From NCBI GenBank assembly GCA_026686845.1, contig JAIVEN010000009.1, positions 41,441,001 through 41,505,000 on the forward strand: a stretch of DNA of 64,000 nucleotides, written 5' to 3'. Positions 1 through 11,747 of this stretch are shown piece by piece. A program made the position numbers and the translations under genes. Position 1 is the stretch's first letter; the number at the start of each line of letters is the position of its first letter. The DNA is from Adenanthera pavonina. Lineage: Eukaryota > Streptophyta > Magnoliopsida > Fabales > Fabaceae. The notes beneath the pieces are model-generated. The model did no database searches and had not been told where the DNA came from. It saw only the letters and a list, made by a program, of their open reading frames with translations.

Positions 1-3000
1 TGGGGATGCTGCGGTCAAATGATTGATGGAAACATTGTTGACGTTTTCCTCAAAGTTCTCGAAGGGGTTGATGATGTGATGATCAGAATGTGCTTGTGTT
101 GCGTTGGAGCCGGCGTGGCGGTGGGATTCGTGGGTGGTGTGGACGGCGATCATGGCGGAGACTCGGCAGGTGAGTTCGACGAGGTGGAGGACGTAGACAC
201 ACAGAGGGGATTTCTTGGTGGGATGGGAAGCTTCAAGAAGGTTGATCATTGTCGGGACGTTTCTGGGATTGTGGATACACACCATGAATTTTCGTTCTCC
301 GTCAAGTCTTAAGCCCTGGATCGTCCTCTTCTTGAAAGGGATGAACCTTCTTGTTGGCTTATAAATTACTGTAACAATGGGTGCAATAAGGCCTGTCATC
401 ACCACAGTTACAATCACCATCATCGCAAATGATTCATCCCCCATCACCTGTATATAATATAAACTATCATCAATATATATATATATATATTATTCCTCAA
501 TTACAATAACTCTCTTATCTATGTAGTAGCAAAAAGAGTATGTGTTATTTATCTTCCGTCCTATGCAATCTAGTTATATACAATAAAATTTATATCAAAT
601 TGCATTATTTATAAATCATGAATAGTATTAAATCTACATGAAGGTTTTTAAGCTTTGTGCAAAGATATGGGGGACTCACTCTAGTTTAGATATAGTGCGC
701 GTTTGTTTCTTGGTTTGTCAAAATGAAGTTTTAATAGAATAGATTTTGTAATATAATTATGATAAAAATTATTTTTAAACTACCGTGATTTATACTGTTT
801 AAATACTTTATTTGAAAAATAATTTTGGTAAAAATGGTATATTTAGATCATTTTAATTAAAAATGCTTTTAAATGTATAATAAATTCTTCTAGCCACCAT
901 AATAATACTATAGACTGGTCGATCAAACATAGAAGTAACCTTTCAACCACTTTTTATTAAACACATTTTTTTATGGAAAACTAAGTTTCTAATGGGATTA
1001 AGTAAAAACACCTGAACATATTATAAAAATAACAAAATTTAATTTTGGGCCAAAACTTGGTTTCTATCACGAAACCAAATGGGCACATATCTAGATATTC
1101 TTCCTTAATTACAATAACTCTCTTATCTATAGTAAACAAAAAAAGTATGTGTACAATCTAGTTATATATAATAAAATTTATATTAAATTATATTATTTAT
1201 AAGCCATAAATAATATTAAATCTAAGTTAAAGTTTTAGGCTTTGTACTAAAATAGGGTAGACTCGCCATAGTTAAGATATATATAGACGCAGAAGATGTG
1301 TGGACTTGCTAAACATGCCCATGAGATGAATGACGACTATACAATCATTCATGAACCTATAGGATCGATGTGATAGCCTATTGGTTGTAGACAGGAACAA
1401 TGAGTTCTAGGCTTTGTTTTTGCTGTTTTTTCCTTTGTATGGCTTGATGCCATTGCCTTTCTTATTAAAAAAAATTCACTAGGACTACAATATCAAGTGG
1501 TTCAATTAAAAAAATGTGGTAGGTTTATATGGAATGAAAATTGAAAGTTGTATACCTTTAGGTCCTTTGCAACATTAAGTACAGTGATTTCTATAAGGCC
1601 TTTACTGTTCATGAGCAGGCCAAGAATGACACCATTACGAGCTGGAATATGGAGGAAGAAGAGAAACAAGAACAGTGCCCAAGACCTTCCCAGCACAAGC
1701 AAGAGGAATAACCAGTAATAAGCCTGCCCATTTTGTGATTCCATGGATTGCCGTGATGTCAGTCTTAAGCCCACTAATGGTGAAATAGAGAGGCATGAGC
1801 AGCCCTGACACAAAGTCCTCAAGCTTCTCTATAATAGCAACTCCAATAGGTCCACTTGGAACTGATAAACCATAGAGATAAGCTCCTAAGATAGCATGTG
1901 TCCCTATAGCATCTGATATGAAGCTTGAGATCATAACACCAGTCACTATCACACATATTTGAAAGTCACTGAAGGATTCTCCATCTGGATTTCCACTTAA
2001 GAACCATGAGATTGTTGGTTTAACAATGTAGAAACATAGAGCAGCATAAGCTATGCTAGATAGTATAACCTAGGGGTGAACAAGTTGGCCCGATGCCCGA
2101 TTGGCCCGGTCCAGCCCGACCACATCGGGCCCAGCCCGACCTATATATATATATATTTCTTTAATTTTTTTCAATTATTTTATATATCTTAATTGATTTG
2201 GTAGAATTTTTATTCTTCATGTATCTAATATAATACATTTACTATGTAAATATTATAAAAACATTTTAAGATTTTAATATTTCAAATTTTTTTAAATTTT
2301 GAATTAGTTTTTTACCTTAATATTTATGTAAAAATAATGTATAATGGTTAAATATTCATAAATTTTGAAAAAAAATATTTTTTTCTAAGATTATATTTTA
2401 AAAAAATCTATTTTTAAGTATAAATAAGTATATTTTGTATTATTAAATATTTTTTTTATTTTTTAATTTTTTTTTTAAAATATATATATATATATATAGT
2501 ATCGGGTCAGCCCGGGACTGGCCCGATATTGGCCTAAAGAATATCGGGCCGGGCATCAGGCAGGGGTCAAACCCAGCCTGACCCGGCTCAACCCATGTTC
2601 ACCCCTAGAATGACCCAAAGGCAAGCCCATGGATTACTACTAGCTTTAGGGGATCCAGCTAAGGCCATGGCAACAACAAGGAGAATCCAAGCACTAACAT
2701 CATTTGTTAGGGCAGTTGCTAGGGTGAGCCGGCCTAGGTCGGTGTTGAGGAGTTTGAAGTCGGCGAGGATCCAGGCGAGCACCGGGAAGCCGTGGCAGAG
2801 AGGGCAACACCGAGGAAGAGAATGTTGGCTCCATGGCTTATAGCCGGGACGTCATGGTTGTGGAAGATGAAGTTGAAACTAATCCCAATAATGAAGGGCA
2901 AGACCATGCCAGCAATAGCTATGAAAAAGGCCTTTTTCCCAAAGCGTTTTATGGCTGAAATGTCCATCTCTAGGCCAACTAAGAAGAAGAGGTAAATTAG

Positions 3001-3497
3001 GCCTATATTTGCCATTGTTTCTAGTATCAACACACTGTTTAGAGGGAATATCATTTTTCCAAATGTATCATTTTGTCCAAGAAATGATGGACCTAATAGC
3101 AATCCACCTTGCAAATAAATGTTCAAATAAAACTATATCAAGTTCAAAGAAAATATTCAAAATGATCAACACAACAAAAGCCCTTAATTGTGTTCAACGA
3201 CAAAACGTCAAATAAATCATAAATATGCAATTCATTATTCAGACTTCATGCAATGTACAGCTTAACCAAGATTTCAGCAACGACTCAAGGTTGGCGAAAT
3301 GGTCTGAGGACGAAGACGAAGAGATGAGTGGCGCCAACAACTAGAATCAATTGAATGCCGAAGAGAGGGAGGGTGTAGTTCATGGGATTATCTCCTTTCC
3401 ACACACTAAATGTTGTGATCATAGTTGGTCGATAACAAACTATCGCGTCATCTGATGCATTTTCTCCAAATATTGTTTCATTGATGTTGAAGCCCAT
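1..3497 (-). pseudogene. CHX-family cation/H+ antiporter pseudogene, 3' end beyond window
   Basis: The minus strand encodes pieces of a plant CHX (CPA2) monovalent cation/H+ antiporter, an endomembrane or plasma membrane transporter. Exon 1 (3497-3267) starts MGFNINETIF and reaches the FVLRPFRQP segment. Exon 2 (about 3107-1556) holds the antiporter core (GGLLLGPSFLG, LIYLFFLVGLEMD, GTHAILGAYLYGLSVP, LLMNSKGLIE). Exon 3 (447-1) gives the last helix (TGLIAPIVTVIYKP) and part of the soluble C-terminal domain, and runs off the window in frame. The intron after the NVAKDLK segment lies where I expect one in CHX genes. Lesions: CGA to TGA after RPFRQP in exon 1; the acceptor before exon 2 reads CAAG where CAGG is expected; a 1-bp loss near 2787 in SATAFPVLA; a 537-bp MITE at 2071-2607; a frameshift near 1650-1660 after LVSLL. 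It is almost certainly non-functional. Exon 3 itself is open. Confidence 0.9.
2071..2607. mobile_element. hAT-like MITE inside CHX exon 2
   Basis: The element has perfect 11-bp terminal inverted repeats, TAGGGGTGAAC and GTTCACCCCTA. Next to them are subterminal inverted stretches rich in GGCCCG/CGGGCC, and the core is very AT-rich. The flanking 8-mers GTATAACC (2063-2070) and GAATGACC (2608-2615) match at 6 of 8 bases, as expected of an old 8-bp hAT target duplication. Removing the element plus one copy joins LWVIL directly to SSIAYAALC in the CHX reading frame. There is no transposase, so it is non-autonomous. Confidence 0.88.
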
Positions 3498-4294
3498 TTT
3501 TTCTCTTCCTCCAAATCACCAACACAAATTTCCATCTTCTTCCTTAAATTGCGGTTGTAATTACAATCACAATTACCTGAAAACACAATCGAATAGACAT
3601 AAATACAATCTCTTGCATATCATAATTTCACAATTGTGAAGGTAATAGCAATATGCAATTGCCGTTGCCAACCGCAATTTGAAAATTTTCGTTATAGCAT
3701 AACTAATCTCTTTTTTCGTCCTCGTCACTGAATCTCTCTCAATTTCTTTTGAAATTGGGATTCTGAGAATTTGAACATTAGGCTTGGAGGGTTTGCTTGA
3801 ACCTTGGAATTTGGAAGATGAAGGGAGATAGATTGGGTTGGGATTCCTGCCTACCCCCAAAGGAGAAAGGTGACCTTCATGATTATTAGACAGAGAGACA
3901 GAGCGATGCATATTTTCACAACAAACTCAATAATGAACTTTAATAGCTATCCAAAATAAAAAGAACTTTATTGGCAAATAGTTCATAATCATAATTGATT
4001 ACCAAACATGAATTTTGTATAAAATAAAGATAAATAATTTTTATTAAACATGAATCAATTGATATAATTTTGTATAAAATAATTTGGAAGGAATTTTCTC
4101 TATCAATGGTTTGAATAGAAATTGACATAATAATCTCTTTTGCCCTGAAATAACTTTATTAAAATAAAAACAGTACATACCATAGTACATATTTACATAA
4201 TAGTCATCCTACCCGTTCTCTAATTCCAGAAACATCAACATTGGAAGGACCGATATTTAACTTGCATCCAAGGTCGTGTTTATCCTACAATTCT
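3498..4294. other. Upstream of CHX pseudogene, no gene seen
   Basis: AT-rich DNA lies between the CHX start codon and the LINE. I see no convincing coding sequence. It contains the left copy of a 17-bp repeat (4241-4257) and the left target-site copy of the LINE (4278-4294). Confidence 0.6.
4241..4257 (+). repeat. 17-bp direct repeat, left copy
   Basis: TTGGAAGGACCGATATT occurs here and again at 10036-10052, outside both LINE target-site copies. Before the LINE inserted, the two copies would have been about 60 bp apart. Confidence 0.75.
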
Positions 4295-4346
4295 TTTTTT
4301 TTATATATATAAGAAGAAAGCAAAAAAAGAAAACTATACTACGATA

Positions 4347-7300
4347 CTACGAAAGAGAGCAAAACTCATCTGGCAAAACAAAATGCAAACCCGGGGGCAT
4401 ATCCAATGCTCTCTTTGCCAGTCTATCAGCTTCAGAGTTATCCTCTCTTATGATGAATCCAACATCCACGAGCCAATCATGCTGCAACATCTCACGGCAT
4501 TCCAGGATTAGATTATAGTCAATATGCAACGTCACGTCTCCACCTTTGATCGAATTTATGGCTTCTACACAATCACTTCGAAGCTAAATCTTTCTGTGGC
4601 CACTATCCCAAGCCCGCCTTAGACCAATGAGACAAGCCACACCTCAGCAATAAAGGAATCTCCTTCTTCTAATCTAAGCATGAATGCTTCTGTAACTCTT
4701 CCACGATCATCTAAAATAATTCCAGCACATCCCGCAATACCCTGAAAATGAGAAAACGCCCCATCAACACGAACAACCACCCAGTTCTCCTTATAGAGCA
4801 TTCCTCTCCCATCCTCCATCGACACACCCTAAATCTTACTTAGCTTCAAGCTCAGCCGAGCACTGGTCATGCTGTTCACCAATGCCTTAGCTTTATAAAA
4901 AACTTCCTGCACGCTAGAACTCACATTCTCAAAAATCTTATCATTCCGTCTCTTCCAAAGCAACCAACATATAGCTACAAATAATTCCGCCCATATGCTT
5001 TCATCATTACTAACATTTGCTTTAAGATTAAGATAGCACCATTCCCAAGTGTTGCAGTGAAAGAACTGAGGAGTGATGCTTTGCTTAATCAGAGACACCC
5101 AAAGCTTCTTAGAGTCATCACAGTCATGTAAAACATGTAGGATGCACCAAACACACGGCACCACATCCCTAAAACCTCTCCTCCTTCGTTCCTCATTCGT
5201 TAGAAGTTTATTTTGAAGAGTAAACCAACAAAACGTTTTACATCTTTAAGGGAGTTTCAACTTCCACACCTTATTCAACAAGGGATGGTTGTGGTCAGTA
5301 GCATTACTGAGATTATTATAAGCCAATTTGACAGAGAATTGCCCATATCTCTTGAACTTCCATCTTACCTGGGAACCACCATTTTCATCAGCAACCTGTT
5401 CCACTCCTTGAGTGACGTGATCCCAATTTTTCTTGATTGATTGCCAGAAACTCGATCCAGGTCTTTCTTTATTAATGATAGGCAGTAAATCATTCCTGCA
5501 CTTATACTTATTTCGAATCACACGAGCCCATGGAGCATCTTTTTGCTTGATTAAACCCCATCTTGCTTTCATCATGAAAGCTTTATTTTAGAGTCGAGCA
5601 TGTCTAATACCCAACACTCCCTTCTTCTTATCTCTAAAAACCTCCTCCCATGCTACAAGATGTATTATTCTCTGCTCATTATAAAAAACCTCTAGCATTC
5701 TTGTCAATAGCATCACAGGTTGCTATAGGCAAACTACAAGTCTGCATCGGATACAAAGGAATAGGTTGAACAATAGAAGTAACCAAGGTGTGTCTTCCTG
5801 CCAAAGAGATAGTATTGGCCTTCCAAGTACTCAACCGAGTTTTAATCTTATCCACAACATACTGGTAAGATTCTTTTTTAACTCTGTCATGATGAAGAGG
5901 AACTCCCAAGTATCTTCCAAGGTTTGGTGTACTTGCAAATCCAAGTTGTTCACTAAGTTGATTGGCTAGGTGATAATTGACATTATTAGAGAAAAAGACT
6001 CGCGTCTTACTCTGGCTGACCTTTTCACCTGACATCTAACAAAACTTTTCTAAACATCTATTAATGACTTCCACCTGATCCAAAGAAGCTTCAGTAAAAA
6101 GTATAAGGTCATCTGCAAAAAAGAGGTGTGACAGAGGTGGTCCTTCCTTGGTGAGGTGAATAGGTCTCCAATGACCTTGATGGATCTCCTCTTATATTAA
6201 GTGAGCCAGTTTTTCAATACAGATAACAAACAAGTATGGAGACAAAGGATCCCCTTATCTAATACCCCGGGATGGCGAAAATTTTTGAGTTCTACTTCCC
6301 TCTCATAGGATTTGCATAACCGGAGAAGAAATACAATAGCGAATGACATTTGCCATATTAGAGGGCAAATTTAATTCATAAATGTACTCTATAATAAAAT
6401 CCCACCTGAGTCTGTCTTAAGCTTTCTCCGGATCAATTTTAATGGCCATAAATCCTTTCTTACCTTTCATAGTTCTCATTGAGTAGATGACTTTTTGGGC
6501 AATAATAATGTTATCAATTCCCAACCTACCAGAAACAAAACAACATTGATTAGGAGAAATAACAGAGGGAAGAATTCCTTTGATTATGTTCGCCACTACT
6601 TTGGTAATAGCCTTATAAATTACATTACAAAGACTAATAGGCCTAAAATCCTGAATATTTTCAGGGTGATCCTTCTTTGGAATAAGAACAATGAAGGTTT
6701 TGTTAAGTCATTCAATTATTGAGGGATTCCTGAAAGCATTTTGAACCAACGAAACCACAGAGTCTCCCACATATTGCCATTGGGATTGCAAAAATAAAGC
6801 ATTGAAACCATCTGGACCTGGTGATTTGAGAGCTCCCATGCTAAAAATGGCTTGTTTGATCTCTTCTTTTGAAACACTGCAACTCAGACCTTCTGGAAAT
6901 GCCAAGTCATAACTCGGGTAGGAATATAAAAAATTCCTTTCAAACAATGGTACTCCTTCTTCCCAAAATAAAGTTTCATAGAATGAGGAGCCAGATTCTT
7001 AATTTCCCCATGCTCATAGATCCACTCCCCCACATCATTTTGAATAGCAACTATCTTATTACGCTTCTTTCTAGCATTAACCTTTGCATGAAAGTATTTG
7101 GAATTCCTGTCTCCCATCATATACCACTCACATTTAGCCTTTTGAGCCCAATTTAGTTCTTTCAGGATTAAAATGTCTTCAAGCTTTCTCCAGAGTCTTT
7201 GCAAAAGAAGGTCCATAGACTGCTTGTTAAAGCAGGTATGGGAAAATCTATTTAGACCCTCCAATCTATTAAGAATATGACACTTCTTCCTCCCCAGAAA

Positions 7301-8150
7301 CATGTAGATATCATGACTCCAATTTTTTAATGCTTGTGTAAATTGCTCCAAATTAACAAGCCATGCTGAATCACCATGCCAAGTTTCCTGCACAAAATTT
7401 GCACATTGCTCACCCATGAAGCCAGAAAACGAAAAGAAGCATCTCTTCTAGAAGGAGAGTATCATTCTGACCCATTCAGAGAAGGAGAGGTCTATGATCA
7501 GATCTAAAGAAAGGGAGATGAAGAACAGAAGCATTAGCATACCAATTAAAGAACTCATGATTAACTAGAATTCTATCAAGCCGGCTTTCACTACCACCTC
7601 TTTTCCAAGTGAAGTAGGGCCCATTACATCCCAAATCTATCAAAGAAAGCTCGTCAACCCAAGCAGAAAAATCACAATGAATAATCGACCCTGATCGTGC
7701 CACTGATCTTCTTTCATGCATCTTCAATGTACCATTAAAGTCCCCACCTATGCACCAAGATCCATTCACTGTATCACTAATAACTTTCAGAGCATTCCAA
7801 GCCACCCTCCTTTTTATTGGATTCAGGCTCACATAAACCGCAGTAACAAATGACCTGTGATTCCCATTATCAAAACAAAGATGAACAAACTACTCATGAG
7901 AAAATAGAACTTCAAACTTCCAAGAGCCATCGTTCCATAACACCCATATCCTTCCACTAAAACATTGAGCGTCCACTAATTCAACATTAGCAAACCCAAG
8001 CTTTTCGAATAAATGACGAACCTTATCACCACTCAACCGAGTCTCTAAAATGGCAAGGAAATCAAGATTATGCTTTTTAGTGAGCTCTCGGATCAATCCC
8101 GGAAAAGATTTTGAACTGGCTCCACGACTATTCTAAAACATAAAATTCAT
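4347..8150 (-). pseudogene. LINE ORF2 (endonuclease, reverse transcriptase, RNase H), broken
   Basis: ORF2 begins at ATG 8150, overlapping the ORF1 stop. It reads MNFMF then TAG where plant LINEs usually have a tryptophan codon (MNFLxWNCRG type). The endonuclease is recognised by FLAILETRLSG, GGDFNGTL and SDHRPLL (about 8096-7476). Reverse transcriptase shows KSPGPDGFNALF (about 6830) and the catalytic FADDLILF, whose FADD codons lie at 6108-6119. A Cys/His-rich segment follows near 5160-5100. RNase H shows VRVDGAFSHFQG and later DYNLILECRE and EADRLAKRALD, ending at 4347. The reading frame shifts several times between 7500 and 4500. Confidence 0.88.
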
Positions 8151-9928
8151 GGAGAAACATTAAGAGGGGATTCATCGCTTTTAGACCCCTTAGAATTACT
8201 CTCGCTACTCAGCATATGCACGACCCCCCCTTCTTCATTCATATGCACATCCATCTGATTAAACTCTATCTCAATGTCCATAACCAATTTCCCATTCTCA
8301 TGCGAGCTTTCCTCATTTAACACTGGCATTGGCTGCACGTGATCACTGGGCTCGTACCTTGGCTCTTCTTCATGGCCCACTAGAGCATTGAATGGATTAA
8401 TAGAAGCCAAAAAGCCTTCATTCCTTCCACTTAAATCCTCTGGCCCATTAGTAGACTGAGTGGGCCCACCATGATTTTCTTTCCCATGTGACATTCCTCT
8501 ACCAGACTTCCTTCTCTAATTAATAACTGGGACCCACTTCTTGCTATTAGAAACCTCCTTCCCAAAGCTTCGGGATTCTGCAGTACTTCCTGGCATAAAT
8601 TTTATGCGAACAACTGGAATATTCAAGTTAATATTGCGTTGACCTCTAGTATCTCGTGTGATTTGGCCTTCATGATTCTCGTGCGCATTCTTCGCCACGC
8701 TACCTTCTTTCCTTCCCGAGATCAATAGATTTCCTGGATCACGTCGCGTCACCCTCCGAACCAGATTGCTTGCTCCGAGCACCTCCATCAATAGTGGTTC
8801 AGTTTCATCATCCCCTTTCGTCACCCTTACAACCTCTCTACTTCTCTTCTGCTTATCACTTTCTCCATTACTTGACACCTTACCTCCATCACCATCCTCA
8901 CTATGACCAGGTACATTCGTCTGCTTCTCCTTCCCTTTACCCTCTTTAGCCTCCGTCTTGTTCCTCTTTGGTTCTTGAGTCACCGGACATGCATCACGAT
9001 GATACCCGTACTTTCCACATCGAAAGCACACTAGGTGCAAACCTTTGTACTCAATATACATATTCTTCCCAAAAATCACGGTCGCTGGCTTCAGTTTTTT
9101 CTTGAGATCCAACTCAACACAGATCCTCACATATCGCCCTCTAGCCGTCAAATAAGTGATCGAATCTACCTTCAGTGTTTTTCCAATCAAGCTGCCAATC
9201 TTTGAAAGACTTTCAGCATTGAAAAACTCAAGAGGTAACAGAGGAATCCGAACCCATGCTGCTATCTTACGTTGCACCTCTGCACTCCATGGATCAAAAT
9301 TCCAATGCCAACGTTGCACAAGAAGGTAATGGTCAGCTACCATCCATGGGCCATCAAAATACACATAATCCATATCCTTATCACTATTAAATGAGACCAC
9401 AAAGTAACCATTGTCTAAATCCTTGACTTCATATGAGTTCTTCGTTTGCCATAATCGTTTCAGTCCAGCCTTCATTCCCTATAAAGGGATATCCTTCCCC
9501 AATAATTTAATAATCAAAGATTTCCTCCAAGGGGCACACCAACGTTCATACTCCTCCTGAGTCACAACCAAGGTTGGGATGAGTTAATCATCTTCATCAT
9601 CATTCCCACTCACTTTTGATGAACCAGGGACCCTAGCATTACTCGTATTTCCATCACCAAAGAAACTCTTGAGACTTTCAATTTGATCGCACCATGATGC
9701 TTCAAAGACATTACTCCCTCGTCCATCCTTCAGATCACTCGTTTGCCCTACTTTTAACAATTTGTCCATGTAAGACGACGCATTTTCACCCCCGAGTGTT
9801 ACATTTAGAAATTCCCTTTCCTTCACTGAATCCAATCTCACCTTCTTCTTGTTCCTCTCCCGGCCATCCCCATCCCCCGATCCCCCTCCACCACCATTCT
9901 CTACAGATCACTCTCGGCCACTCGTCAT
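8147..9928 (-). pseudogene. LINE ORF1 (gag-like, DUF4283 and CCHC), with stops
   Basis: The frame from ATG at 9928 to TGA at 8147 spans 594 codons including the stop, with no frameshift. It is broken by TGA at codon 7 and by in-frame stops at 9584-9586, 9479-9481 and 8516-8518. The region around QEEYERWCAPWRKSL, GPWMVADHYLLVQRW and WVRIPLLPLEFF is the DUF4283 domain of plant LINE ORF1 proteins. It is followed by a zinc knuckle, CFRCGKYGYHRDAC, at 8987-9028. The tail is acidic and low in complexity. ORF1 products bind the element RNA. The stop overlaps the ORF2 start as ATGA. Confidence 0.88.
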
Positions 9929-10035
9929 GGCTTGTGATGAGTAATAAAGTCTAAGTAGCCATTATCTAACCATATGATACAATTAATTTTGGTGCGTTTA
10001 TCCTACAATTCTGCCCGTGCAAGATAAGAAAGTTA

Positions 10036-10052
10036 TTGGAAGGACCGATATT
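10036..10052 (+). repeat. 17-bp direct repeat, right copy
   Basis: Identical to 4241-4257. The sequence between the copies, without the LINE, begins TAACTTGCA and ends with TGCAAG and AAGTTA, so it also has a weak inverted-repeat character. Confidence 0.75.
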
Positions 10053-10089
10053 CTTAACATCATTAGAAACACTAATGTTTGTATCTATT

Positions 10090-10380
10090 TATTATTTTTA
10101 TTTTCTATTATAAGTTATATTTACCTATTTTACGAATACCTATAAAATTAGTTAAAAGTCTTGATATTTTAAAAATTACCCTAACTTTCTAAAATTACCC
10201 TAATTAAATTATAACTTATTTAAATGTATCTTTCTTTACTATAACTCTTTTGGGTATTTTAAAAAAAGGTAAAGACAAAAAACAAATATTAAATGATGTG
10301 CATATATTTTATAAAATAACTTATATTTTGAAACATTAATCTTCTAAAAATATGTCATATAATAGAGAATAGATGGAGTA
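10090..10380. mobile_element. Possible degraded Stowaway-like MITE
   Basis: AT-rich sequence ends in TCATATAATAGAGAATAGATGGAGTA, which resembles the right terminus of Tc1/mariner-type Stowaway MITEs. The left end near 10110 (CTATTATAAGTTAT) is only loosely complementary. The boundaries are uncertain. Confidence 0.35.
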
Positions 10381-11337
10381 TTTATAAAGTATCATTTAAT
10401 ACATGAAGAGAGAGGAAGATTTTGCTCCTACAAGGCTGCGTATGGACATGAAGAAAGGGAATAGGAAGATTGGGGTAGTGAGACTATGCGTTTTTGTAAA
10501 TACCTTCCAGGTGAGAATGAAAATTATAAAATGAACTTCTATGGAAAATATAATAAAAAAATAAAAAATTATCACATACTCCATGTAAGATGCCATATAT
10601 TATACATTAATTTGACATACAATTTTCGTTAGTGAGATGACAGATTTACTAATAATAGGTGTTTTAGGTCAAGAAAAAGGAATATAAATGAGATTATATT
10701 ATAGGATAATTACCTTTGGTTGGACTATTTATATTTATACATGTGAAATTAATTATACTCATAGCTGTAAAGGGCTTTATTCCTCAAAAGTTATGTAATA
10801 GCGATTGTATGCATATAATTGAGATAAAATGATTGAATTATCTTTCACAAACATATCTCCATACCTTTTCACCATGCTCCATGCCCCAACACTTCTATTG
10901 TTGCCGCTAATTGTTGATTGTCGACCACCGCCACTATTGCTAGCTGCCATAGCCACTGGCCACCACCATCACCATTGCTATCGCCAATTGTTGGTTCTTG
11001 GCCACCACCACAACCGTTAGTTGCTGACGGTTACTACTACCAACTGCTAGTCTAGCTACCACCTAAAGACAATTTAAACTTTTTCTAATTATCTATTTTT
11101 AATTAAATATAAAAAGTAAATTTATTTCCCTACCTCCAAAATCAAAGCAAACAAAATACATGTAATCATTTCTCACATTATATTATATACATTATACTAC
11201 ATTACATTATTTATCCCACCAATGGCCTATAGGAGTGCAACTACTTGAAAGTTTGAGAGTTACATAGATTTTAGTCTATATATAAATATAGATTTATTGA
11301 AACTCGCACAACACGTGATAGTTGATACTATGAAGTA
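10381..11337. other. Intergenic, with GCCA/CCACCA-rich low-complexity block
   Basis: No gene is seen. At about 10865-11065 there is a low-complexity block of repeated GCC, CCA and GCTAGC words. A similar block in the opposite orientation lies at about 33530-33690. The rest is AT-rich. Confidence 0.5.
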
Positions 11338-11605
11338 CTCCCTCCGATCCACATTATAAGGCATTTTATATTAATTACACGCATATTAAAAAAATTACTT
11401 TTTCAACTCAAATCAATGTAAAAAATATTCACATTTCCTATTTTATTCTTATTAAATATCACATTCTATTATCATTTGAGAGTTATAAATGAAGAAAGAT
11501 AAAGCATTACAGATATGGATAAAATGGGAAAAAAATATCTAATATCTTATATTTTAGATAAAAAATTTATTATATAATATGTCTTATAATATGGACCGGA
11601 GATGG
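11338..11605. mobile_element. Stowaway-like MITE (Tc1/mariner)
   Basis: The left terminus CTCCCTCCGATCCACATTAT and the right terminus ending ATGGACCGGAGATGG are inverted repeats of the classic Stowaway type. TA dinucleotides flank the element at 11336-11337 and 11606-11607. It is about 268 bp, non-coding and 140 bp upstream of the SAL1-like start codon. Confidence 0.85.
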
Positions 11606-11747
11606 TAGATAACAAACAAATTAACAAACGGTGGAGGAAAAGAGGAAGAAACGGACAGCGAACAAAGTGAGGAGCCATGGAAGCAAATTTTTGAAAATAA
11701 GGCGTCAAATATAAGGCGTGGAATTATTATTAGGTTAAATTTCGAAA

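Larger units (their letters stand above)
4295..9995 (-). mobile_element. Full-length, decayed L1-type LINE retrotransposon
   Basis: This is a 5.7-kb non-LTR retrotransposon on the minus strand. A 17-bp target duplication, GTTTATCCTACAATTCT, lies at 4278-4294 and 9996-10012. The 3' end abuts the left copy through a short A tail (read as T run at 4294-4301). Domain order is as in plant L1 elements: ORF1 (9928-8147) with a DUF4283 RNA-binding region and CCHC knuckle, then ORF2 (8150-4347) with endonuclease, reverse transcriptase, a C/H-rich segment and RNase H. Multiple stops and frameshifts show it can no longer move. The exact target copies and the near-complete 5' end suggest a full-length insertion that later decayed. 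Confidence 0.93.

Noticed and set aside
19..312. Plus-strand open frame of 97 codons
   Set aside because: It is the antisense of CHX exon 3, which has clear family homology on the minus strand.
2595..2843. Plus-strand open frame of 82 codons
   Set aside because: Antisense shadow of the CHX exon 2 and the MITE end; no protein-like features.
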